Below, piece by piece: positions 1 through 17,386 of a stretch of 64,000 nucleotides of DNA. The notes under the pieces were generated by a model that saw only the letters and a list, made by a program, of their open reading frames with translations, was not told where the DNA came from and did not search any database. Made by a program: the position numbers and the translations under genes. The stretch is taken from assembly GCA_949752745.1 (NCBI GenBank), contig OX457031.1, positions 22,989,642-23,053,641 of the forward strand, in the 5' to 3' direction. Position 1 is the stretch's first letter. Every line of letters starts with the position of its first letter. The DNA comes from Protula sp. h YS-2021 (lineage: Eukaryota > Annelida > Polychaeta > Sabellida > Serpulidae).

Positions 1-250
1 TTCTAAAAAGCTTGCAGAGAAGGAGGGACAACATTACGCCGCCCATTTCAGTACTCGGCCCGTTATATTTCCAGTAATACTCCTGGGTAAAGGTGGCAGT
101 GGAGAGGGGGGTGGCTGTTTGCCTTGTGCAAAGCACAGGATTAAGCAACGACTCAGAACACAGGCTAGAGGCTGCCTCATATCTAAGGATTAAGTGCACC
201 GTGTCTGCATGCGAGTAAACACGAGTTCTAAAAAGACTTGCAGGGAAGGA
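1..250. repeat. Direct repeat arms of an unidentified interspersed repeat
   Basis: A stretch starting TTCTAAAAAGCTTGCAG at position 1 recurs nearly unchanged at 226-250 (with one inserted base and a G/A change), so the first 250 bases hold two direct copies about 225 bp apart. Between them I see no coding frame. This is probably the edge of a transposon-derived repeat that begins outside the window. No family could be assigned. Confidence 0.5.
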
Positions 251-251
251 G

Positions 252-337
252 GGGGCTTTTATTAGGAAACGATTTCTTCAGGTCTTTATGTTAACTCCGG
301 GGCTTCTATTGGGAAACAGTTTCCTAATAAGAGCCCC
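252..337. repeat. Imperfect inverted repeat, 25-bp arms
   Basis: The arm at 252-276 is the reverse complement of 313-337 with about 22 of 25 positions matching, enclosing a 36-bp loop. The motif GGGGCTT(T/C)TAT also recurs three more times up to position 360. This looks like a palindromic fragment of a DNA transposon or foldback repeat rather than a transcription terminator, because no gene ends here. Confidence 0.6.
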
Positions 338-502
338 GGGGCTTTTATATCGGGGGAGCTTCTTTTCGGAAACTCCCAGTATTAACTTTGATTTATACTT
401 CAATTTACCTCACAATACGTACTTTTATTCAATATGAAATTATATTTCACTTACTGTATAGCATTGTGGCCATATGTCACCAAAATGTTGCCATATTGGT
501 GC

Positions 503-2956
<2,454 letters not shown>

Positions 2957-2987
2957 ATCAAATGCATCGTCACACATTGCATTTGAT
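2957..2987. repeat. Perfect 10-bp hairpin
   Basis: The arm ATCAAATGCA (2957-2966) is exactly complementary to TGCATTTGAT (2978-2987) with an 11-base loop. No gene or mobile element is visible around it. It may be a chance palindrome in AT-rich DNA or a remnant of a transposon end. Confidence 0.6.
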
Positions 2988-3279
2988 TGACAACAAAGTG
3001 TTAATAATGATCGATTTGATTTGCTGAAGTACTTGTTCAGCTAAGCAAAGGGCGTTTTGCTTAAATTTGGATTATTTTTCTCTTTTTGTTAACAACAACA
3101 AAAAAGTGAATGCTTGCGTAAGAATCTAAACATGCTTCAAAGAAAGACCATACACAGCCAAATTTTGACTGTATTTCTATATGTTCATAGATATGAGGGG
3201 CTTTTTTAGCTTAAGCAAATAGGGTACTTTTCAGCAAATATATTTTTTACGCATGCTTTGCGATTTTTTAAACAAGATT

Positions 3280-3398
3280 GTTGAAATATTTTTGTTAATA
3301 AGAAGTTTCAATGGTATGAAATATTTAATATGTACAATATGTTGAAAAATTTTGCTGATAAGAAGTTTCAATGCTACGAAATATTAATATATATATTT
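3280..3398. repeat. Two-copy tandem duplication, 61-bp unit
   Basis: The unit beginning GTTGAAATATTTTTGTTAAT at 3280 is repeated at 3341 with a handful of substitutions, including AAGAAGTTTCAATG in both copies and ATGAAATATT/ACGAAATATT afterwards. A local duplication with some age, and no coding potential. Confidence 0.8.
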
Positions 3399-9423
<6,025 letters not shown>

Positions 9424-9764
9424 CTACCCCCTTAAGCAACTGCCCTAAACCTCATCTCCAATTCTTTCGCCTTTAAAACAGCTGAAATTAAACTATGCAT
9501 AAGACTACTGAGAATAATTCTTTGATTTTTCAAGAGATGCCTGAGAGACTCTGAGTGTTGAATCTCGAGATTGGTGGTCTGAGTCAATGTATTCTCTTAG
9601 CCGAGGAATTCGAAGTCAAAATCAATTCCTTGTTTATGACAAGGTGGTGCACATGAATCCAGGTGATTGGATTCACTGGTCCAACCCCCTTAACCAACTG
9701 CACTAAACCTCATCTCCAATTCTTTCGTCTTTAAAACAGCTGAAATTAAACTATGTATAAGACA
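9424..9764. repeat. Direct duplication, about 82-bp copies 260 bp apart
   Basis: The block at 9424-9505 (CCCTTAAGCAACTGCCCTAA and onward) recurs at 9683-9764 with few differences, sharing a run through CTCATCTCCAATTCTTTCG and TTTAAAACAGCTGAAATTAA. The 177 bp between them is not repeated. The pattern suggests two truncated copies of the same interspersed repeat or a segmental duplication. No coding capacity. Confidence 0.8.
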
Positions 9765-10016
9765 TGTACAAGTCGCATGAATTTATTCTCCTACCTTTGA
9801 GGTCATAACAACGAGCATTTACCAGAACTAAAGCATTGCGTAACAAATGTTATTTTCAAATAATTTACAAATACTTTATATGTGTAAAATATGTCAGTAT
9901 TAAATTTGGAAACATTTAACATTTAAATGTGCGTTTAAATCGTTGTCCGAGTTTTGATCACGGATAAGCTTTAGTCTGTGGGTGCCCCTTGTTAAAGTAT
10001 ATAACATTGCGAGTCA

Positions 10017-10087
<71 letters not shown>
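10017..10087. repeat. (TA)n microsatellite
   Basis: A TA run of about 70 bp with a single TG interruption near its left end (ATATATATGTATATAT). Confidence 0.97.
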
Positions 10088-10090
<3 letters not shown>

Positions 10091-10429
10091 AGCTGAGATA
10101 TTGGACATTTTCAGGCTCTGATTATGAGATTTTTTGTGGTGAAGACAAAGTGTTTTCTTTATGACTTGACAATAGGTGCATAACGTTCCTGCAAAAACAT
10201 GTGTTTACAATCTGATCAAGCAAATTCTTAACATGCGTTTGCCAAATTATCAACATGCATTGACCAAATACAACCTATACTGACCACATGAACCTGTTAT
10301 GGCAACAATATTTGGTAATTTCTTTAAAAAATGCTAAATATTTTGCTTGCTAGTATATGCAGTTTCAAAATCATTTTCTAAGCAAAAATTAAAAATTAAA
10401 AAAAAGTTCTAGTAAACTTTTTGATCAAA

Positions 10430-10640
10430 AATGTCACCATATGTCAAACATAGGGTCACCATATATTTGGTATAACCATATATGGGACAACACATATATG
10501 CTGAACATATGCTCATGCGATTAGCATATGTTCCACATACTAATAATTTTGCAAACACATATTAAACACATGTTTCATGATGTGGTCAACACATATTTGG
10601 CCATGATTTGTGAAGAAGGGTTTATGCTGTTTTAAAACAT
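10430..10640. repeat. CATATATG/CACATATTTGG-rich degenerate repeat
   Basis: Variants of CCATATGTC, CCATATATTTGG, CCATATATGGG, CACATATATG, CATATGCTC, CATATGTTCC, CACATATTAAACACATG and CACATATTTGGCC follow each other at irregular spacing over about 200 bp. Many are self-complementary around CATATG. It reads like a decayed array or a palindrome-rich transposon fragment. No protein is encoded. Confidence 0.5.
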
Positions 10641-10699
10641 ATTTGGTTATTTTCTTATTGTCTTTAGTGTATTTCTCAGTCAGGAATCACGCTATATTT

Positions 10700-10849
10700 C
10701 AATTCGTTATTAGAATGGTTTCTTCGCATTTCGCAGGCAGGCTGGTTTTGAACTCGGGACCTTTTGCTTACAGTCAATTCGTTATTAGAATGGTGTCTTC
10801 GCATTTCGTAGGCAGGCTGGTTTTGAACTCGGGACCTTTTGCTTAGAGT
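10700..10849 (-). repeat. Tandem duplication (2 x 75 bp) of a tRNA-like SINE fragment
   Basis: The 75-bp unit at 10700-10774 is repeated immediately at 10775-10849 with a few substitutions. Read on the minus strand, each unit holds GGTCCCGAGTTCAAAACC, which fits the B box and T arm of a polymerase III promoter. The flanking minus-strand sequence upstream (about 10850-10900) has a weak A-box-like TGGTGCTTTTGG. I infer a partly duplicated tRNA-derived SINE head. It is not a functional tRNA, because no acceptor or anticodon stem can be drawn. Confidence 0.5.
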
Positions 10850-10899
10850 CTTGCTTAGAGTCTAAACCAAAAGCACCACGCAAGTGAAATGACAGAATG

Positions 10900-11648
10900 A
10901 AACATTTTATAAATCCTATTCAACATATTTCCAATAATCAATGCCCGGAACAGCCCTGACGATCATGATTTGTATTTGGCTTTAAGATTTAAATACCAAA
11001 AACCAAATGTTCATAAATTTTTCTTGAAAAAATGACATATTCCAAGAAGTGTTTAAGGAGTTTATGGACGAGCAATACTTAGTTGTTTATGTATGACAAA
11101 ACATGTGTAGTTTGTTGCAACGTATAATAAGTATTCTGTCAATTTAATATCATAATTTGAGCAGTCTAATGTAAAATTTAGCATGGATTCGTAAAACATC
11201 TGGCGTGGATTCGTGGCAAAGAAAACACTCTAATTTCCAAGCTCAAGCAGAACTATTTTTAAGTCCGTTAAAAGACTCGAAACCAACCGTGTATTCTGTT
11301 GTCAGAAAACAACATCTTTTAACCGTGACAGTGGTGACTGCATACATGGAAAAAATATTAAACAGAAGTGTACATGCTATATATACAACCGTATTGATGT
11401 ACACACTCCCTGACAAATAATTCAAGCACAGCGCAATCTTACAACTGTGCTGTAATTTATATATATATATATATACAGGCCCATTTTAAATGGATGTTAC
11501 CGGCTGATGAACAGATCAGCCTTCCATGGCAATTAGCATTTCCACCCCATTGCGACATGATACTCAGAGTACTTCACGTGGCATTTGTGTACTTCACGGT
11601 GTTTCGTTCGCATACTTGAATAAAAATAGCATTCAAATGGTTTACTTA
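10900..11648. other. Gene-free stretch with short (TA)10
   Basis: No supportable gene. A short (TA)n of about 20 bp lies at 11457-11476. Two overlapping frames on opposite strands at 11205-11425 are mutual shadows without recognisable motifs. Confidence 0.5.
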
Positions 11649-13837
11649 CTAACGTTTGCTTGTCTTCACCTTTAGACTGGATTTTCTTTATTTGTGGTCC
11701 TCGACACATAAATTGTGAATTAAACTTTTCTTCAGTGTGGACGCAGAGTGTAAATAAAGGTTTGCGAATATTACCTTATGATGTGAAATCGGAAATACTC
11801 GAGTCTAAAAGAATAAATGACAACACATTACCCATACTTCTTTTTTTATGCGCGGAACAGTAAGATTTTTCACAAAGTTTCCAGGGTAAGAAGTGCTTAG
11901 TTTGTAGTGTTTGATATTACGACGGAATATTTGAGGTGTTTTGACAGTCACAGCGACTCAACATCAGGAATTATAGCGTTTGTCACGAATAAGCAATGCC
12001 GGTGTTTTATCCCGTAAAATGTTCTTCGAATTTTTCTCCACCAGTGACCGATTCATTTTTACCTATAGAATGGAGGAACAGCGTCAATCTGATCTTCTGT
12101 TGGGTGTTTGGTGTCAGACTGCGTGCCGGAAAGGCCAGGAGACCGGCGGTAGCATTGAGCAGTCCTCTCGTTGTCTCTTTCACATCGCTCCACATAACTC
12201 CAGGGCAGTTGGCTGGCCAGCGCTGCTGTGTTTAAATTAGCAGAACGCCGTTTCTGCTAATTACGTTTCTTGTTGGAATCACGGGGTGATCGCCACTTCC
12301 GCGTGGTCTTGTCTGGAAACCAAGTGACGCTACGTATTTGGGTAGAGGAATCACAGTGGAATCTACCCACGCGGCTGTACTCATTTTCCCACCAGGGTTG
12401 GCAAAATGGGTATACCCTTGTGGCTCTCCCCACACCGATAACTCCACCTGGATATCCCCCTTGGATTGTGCCTCCCCCTGGCGTAGGCGTAGATAGGAAA
12501 CAGGGTCGCTTGCTGGCAACCCACACTCCCTTTGCATCAAGTGCAGGATTTCTGAGAGTCTGATCTTGTGTGGAGAGCAGAATACCTGTATGGAGTGTGA
12601 GTACCTCTCCTATACAGATAGAAAGGCAATAAACACAAACTGCATCACGAACCAGTTTCGGAAGGAGTTTCGTGAAGAACTAAGGAGCATAGCTCTGAAC
12701 CCTCTGCCGACCCTGGCTTTAGAAGATTGCCAACAACCTGGGGTCACGTCTCGCAAAAGCCGCAAGAGGGAGAAGCTAAATGTCTCAGCATCTCCCGAGG
12801 CAGAAGCTGACGTGGATACTGAAGAGAAAGAAGCGTTAAGAGGGGCGTTGCTCTCATCACAATCATCACTCTACCAAATGCATTGCAGTGAAAGTGGATA
12901 GGATGAATGCTTTGAACGTGAAACCAGATAATTCGCCAGTGGTGGTGATACCAGAAGGGGAGTTGGTTATCCCGCTATAGCAACAATTTAACGCACCCGT
13001 GACTGCCTTGGAGCTATCCTGGGCATGAGATGGCAGCAATGAGAGCCATGCAGGAGCATAAAACATCCCAGCTAGCCTCGCTTCACGCGATTACCCTAGG
13101 AAGAAGCTAAGGTCCAGCGTCAGCAGCTGTGTCATCGGCAGCACAACTTAAGACAATCAAACTAGTGATATGTATTCAGTGGGCCTCTTGCTGTCGGGTC
13201 ACATCTCGTTGCTACAGCAATTTTGGAGTCGTTGCAGTGGAAGGCTGACGTCCAAGCCGCACCCCATCTCCTCCCACCCTACCGTCAAAGGATACGGCAC
13301 TTTTCTCGTCGGCGACAGAATCAACAATTCGCTCACAAGCGATCGGGGACCCTCAGTGGTGAGTGTTCCCAGCTTGTTTGTCCGCGTGTTACCCATTCAG
13401 ACCCCCGTCCCTTCTCTGTCGATTCAAACGGACGCCCTCTCCCCAAGGCGCATAAACATCATAAAACTGAGGGTAGTTTGGTTAGCATGCATTCACCTTC
13501 TCCCGGGTCTGAAGAACAGTTCGATGAGTTTAGTGGACAAGTGACTATGTGCGGAAGCAGGGAGTCACCCACTCAGCCGAATTGCTTCAGTTAGCGAATG
13601 ACATCCTATGCCTACTTTGAGTATATATGGTATGGTATATCAAGATTGTCATTTTGTTAAAGACTCATTAAAACCTCAAAGGTACTTTGACGTCTTTTAT
13701 TTACTCGTTCAATGCATATATAAATAGAAGAGTTGTGAAGTATTCAAAGAACATTTCTGCATGCCTGGCGGGTTTGACCCCAGCGTCGGTTTCTAATCTT
13801 GTCTAAAGAGGGAGATCAGCGAACGTTAGCTTTTGCT
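11649..13837 (+). mobile_element. DIRS-like retrotransposon, deletion derivative with gag remnant
   Basis: The left end carries CTAACGTTTGC then CACCTTTAGACTGGATTTT (11649-11684). The right end carries its inverse, GTCTAAAGAGG then GCGAACGTTAGCTTTTGCT (13801-13837), so the element has terminal inverted repeats. The left terminal block, the leader (12081-12250) and the gag-like DNA (about 12260-13060) align with the minus-strand copy at 44165-46675, which includes reverse transcriptase; that identifies the family. The stretch between gag and the right end contains no RT, RNase H or recombinase, so this copy could not move by itself. It is clearly richer in G+C than its surroundings. DIRS-like elements are known to have inverted termini and a tyrosine recombinase; neither recombinase nor methylase is seen here. 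Confidence 0.75.
12500..13594 (+). pseudogene. DIRS-like gag remnant
   Basis: A frame read through 12566-12901, and open upstream without a start codon, contains a cysteine cluster: CIKC at 12533-12544, a single Cys at 12569 and CMEC at 12587-12598, i.e. CxxC-x8-C-x5-CxxC. It is followed by a charged segment (RKAIN, QFRKEFREEL, RKSRKREKLN) and an acidic tail. Such N-terminal zinc-binding clusters are typical of DIRS-like Gag proteins. A second open piece at 13223-13594 in another frame (ESLQWKADVQAAPHLLPPYR) would be a downstream Gag part. Stops and frame changes separate the pieces, so no intact protein is encoded. Gag would package the element RNA. The assignment rests on co-linearity with the copy at 44-46 kb; the protein match alone is weak. 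Confidence 0.55.
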
Positions 13838-13879
13838 AAGTAAAACTGTCCTTCTATTTCGTAAAACGATTTTTTACAA

Positions 13880-14174
13880 GTAAAAGCGAAGTTCGCGCTC
13901 TCCACCTTTAAATCTTTCTTACGCCCACTCTATTCCGCCCCACTGCAAACCCGACTAGGCGGAGGTATACTAAAATAAAAAAGGAATGTGGGTATCATTT
14001 TGTCACTTAGTCTTTTAGACTCGAGTTTCTCTGCTTTTACATAATAAGACCATTGTGGCAATCTTGATTGACACTGTACGCCTACTCGTGTGGAAAAGTT
14101 CAGTTCACAATGTATGCGCCGATTACCGTAAATAAGGGAAATCCTGTCTGAAGGTGGAGAACGCGACATAAAAC
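13880..14174. mobile_element. 295-bp foldback mini-element with DIRS-like termini
   Basis: The left arm at 13880-13918 (TTCGCGCTCTCCACCTTTAA) and the right arm at 14138-14174 (CTGAAGGTGGAGAACGCG) are inverted copies of one another over about 35-40 bp. Both resemble the outer ends of the DIRS-like copies at 11649 and 46675. The minus-strand interior (14130 down to 13990) also matches the terminal block at 11660-11830, including CTCGAGTCTAAAAGA. It therefore looks like a terminal repeat joined directly to an opposite terminus, leaving a short non-coding palindromic element. It sits only 43 bp from the right end of the larger element. Confidence 0.6.
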
Positions 14175-14185
14175 GACAGGTTTAC

Positions 14186-15100
<915 letters not shown>

Positions 15101-15243
15101 CAGTTTCTAATTGTCTTGACTACTTAATTAAAAACGAAGGAAGAGTTTAAATCGTTTCAACATTTGCCAGTGAAACAGGCTTGTCTGGGAAGTCAGCCTG
15201 ACCCGTGCATCAGTTTTTGTTGCGTAGTTCTCGTAAACATGTT

Positions 15244-16647
15244 TCAAGGCTCACTTTGACATGCTCTGTACACCACTACTTCATGAGATCTACTCGAACT
15301 AGTCGTCGCTGAGTCACTTTTATCCCTTCTAGGAAATATAACCTGACGGATGTTTCCCTCCGAAATATTGGCCCCAACACATTTTTCTGTTCGTTGTAAT
15401 TCAACTCCATTTTCTCCTTTGTTTGTATTGTTTTGTGCCACTTTATTACTGGTTGTTTTGCGGTCAATTAAGTTTGTCCGTACCACATAATCGGCGTAAG
15501 TGACAGTTTTCAGTCGTGGGCAACATTTACGTATTAACCGGCGATATCCCAATTGGACGTCAAAAGTGCGAACAGCGTAAATAATAGGATCGGCAATGGA
15601 ATTGATCAGTAGTATATCATACATGTACCATCCCATGTTCTCAAGGACACCAATCCATGACGATATAAGGGATTTATCTATAGATACTTGGATTAAAAGC
15701 GTTATCTGCAGTAAACAGTTTGGTAACCAGCAGATCATGAATGTCAGGAGTATCAACAAGGTCGTGATCAGCGCGCGTTTATTTCGAGTTATATCCGAGC
15801 GCGTACTGTTTTTTCGACCACTTGACTGCACGACCTGTCCCGGTGAACGATAATGCTTGATTTTTATGTATAATTTTACATAAATAAAAGTCATAGCGAT
15901 CGTTGTTAGAATAGTGATAAAAAATACAGCGTAATCATCTTGATAGTGGCTTTTATAACAAGCTTCACAGTAATTATAAATATTGTCCTTCTCAAAGTAA
16001 ATATCAAAACCCGTTAGAAAATCGGAAAAGCCGAGTAAAAGTGCAAATATCCAAGTACCGGCGTAAAATAAAAAGCTTTTCTTTCCATTTATCAGAGACG
16101 GGTAGTGAAGCGGTCGGACTATGGCTGCATAGTGGTCTAAAGCCATTCCAAGAAGATTCAATAAACTAATGTTTAATCCCGTAGAATTAAGCGCTTTTAC
16201 GAACATAGCTGTGCACCAGTATCTGAAACGCACTTCACGAGGTCCAAATCCAAGTCTACAGCTTTTATTTAACACACTGTGGACGATATATAATATCACG
16301 CTTATTCCGATGACAATGTCCGAAAGGGCCAAACTGATGATCAATCGATAGTGATTGGAAATTCGACTCCGAATCTGGGACAGCGCCAATAACGACAGAA
16401 CATTCAGCGTTATCGCTATCAGCCCCAATGCCAGGGCAATGCATTTATGCGGCTCTGATATTAAACTCTGCACACGGTCTGTCACACCGTCAGACTGATC
16501 AGTCTGTGTGACATTTGTGCTGTTGTCCATGGTAACGGTAACATATGTGAGGTTGCTGGAGACAGTAACTAAATGCTGTATGTGGTTCACTATAGCAGAC
16601 GACCCAACATCATCGTCGGTCAGGTTATGAAAAGGAATATGGTCCAT
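15244..16647 (-). CDS. Class A (rhodopsin-like) G-protein-coupled receptor, orphan, intronless
   Basis: A single uninterrupted frame of 467 codons encodes a complete seven-helix receptor for the plasma membrane. The first ~67 residues are extracellular with four N-glycosylation sites (N8, N32, N42, N45). Helices lie near 69-90, 101-124, 145-170, 192-213, 239-264, 291-318 and 339-360. Visible landmarks are N82 (helix 1), LALSD with D110 (helix 2), W199 (helix 4), CWLP 306-309 (helix 6) and DPIIY 353-357 (helix 7). C145 at the outer edge of helix 3 probably pairs with C227 or C230 in loop 2. The helix 3 end reads DHY (171-173), so the usual Arg of DRY is His. Third loop short and basic; CC at 375-376 suits palmitoylation; tail about 100 residues. 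The start codon has a good context (A at -3, G at +4). Overall it resembles amine/adenosine/melanocortin-type receptors, but the ligand cannot be named. Confidence 0.95.
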   Translation of the reverse strand: MDHIPFHNLTDDDVGSSAIVNHIQHLVTVSSNLTYVTVTMDNSTNVTQTDQSDGVTDRVQSLISEPHKCIALALGLIAITLNVLSLLALSQIRSRISNHYRLIISLALSDIVIGISVILYIVHSVLNKSCRLGFGPREVRFRYWCTAMFVKALNSTGLNISLLNLLGMALDHYAAIVRPLHYPSLINGKKSFLFYAGTWIFALLLGFSDFLTGFDIYFEKDNIYNYCEACYKSHYQDDYAVFFITILTTIAMTFIYVKLYIKIKHYRSPGQVVQSSGRKNSTRSDITRNKRALITTLLILLTFMICWLPNCLLQITLLIQVSIDKSLISSWIGVLENMGWYMYDILLINSIADPIIYAVRTFDVQLGYRRLIRKCCPRLKTVTYADYVVRTNLIDRKTTSNKVAQNNTNKGENGVELQRTEKCVGANISEGNIRQVIFPRRDKSDSATTSSSRSHEVVVYRACQSEP

Positions 16648-16815
16648 CTTTGACGATATTCTTTCGCCCTCATTCGCTATCTATAAATAGATTAAAACAG
16701 AGATTAAAATATATATATGTACAGTAAAGCGCAAAAATCTTTGCATAAATAAATACATAACTCATAAAGCTCAGTAAGCAAAACAAACTTTGAAATTTTA
16801 AGAAACAGTGCCATA

Positions 16816-17386
16816 GCATGCGTAACTTTTTCTTCCCACTAATTTCCTTTCACACGGGTCAATCTAAGCATGCGTAACTTTTTCTTCCCACTAATTTCCT
16901 TTCACACGGGTCAATCTAAGCATGCGTAACTTTTTCTTCCCACTAATTTCCTTTCACACGGGTCAATCTAAGCATACGTAACTTTTTCTCCCAACTAATT
17001 TCCTTTCACACGGGTCAATCTAAGCATGCGTAACTTTTTCTCACAACTAATTTCCTTTCACACGGGTCAATCTAAGCATGCGTAACTTTTTCTTCCCACT
17101 AATTTCCTTTCACACGGGTCAATCTAAGCATGCGTAACTTTTTCTTCCCACTAATTTCCTTTCACACGGGTCAATCTAAGCATGCGTAACTTTTTCCCCC
17201 ACTAATTTCCTTTCACACGGGTCAATCTAAGCATGCGTAACTTTTTCTTCCCACTTATTTCCTTTCACACGGGTCAATCTAAGCATGCGTAACTTTTTCT
17301 TCCCGCTAATTTCCTTTCACACGGGTCAGTCTAAGCATGCGTACCTTTTTCTTCCCACTAATTTCCTTTCACACGGGTCAATCTAA
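16816..17386. repeat. Minisatellite, 11 copies of a 52-bp unit
   Basis: Eleven head-to-tail copies start at 16816, 16868, 16920, 16972, 17024, 17076, 17128, 17180, 17231, 17283 and 17335. All are 52 bp except the eighth (51 bp). The unit begins GCATGCGTAACTTTTTC, contains TTTCCTTTCACACGGGTCA and ends ATCTAA. Copies differ at only a few positions (GCATAC in copy 4, TCTCCCAAC and TCTCACAAC in copies 4-5, a C-run in copy 8, GTACC in copy 11), so the array is young or homogenised. It lies 169 bp upstream of the receptor start codon and may be in its promoter or 5' untranslated region. Confidence 0.98.

Noticed and set aside
13170..13544. 124-codon plus-strand frame
   Set aside because: Overlaps in another frame with the 13223-13594 piece inside the same retrotransposon remnant; neither is an independent host gene.
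15276..15467. 63-codon minus-strand frame inside the receptor gene
   Set aside because: A shadow in another frame of the receptor C-terminal tail. The plus-strand frames at 15596-15853 and 16169-16351 are shadows as well.
16816..17386. CRISPR-like array
   Set aside because: The units are directly adjacent with no spacers and the DNA is eukaryotic, so it is a minisatellite.
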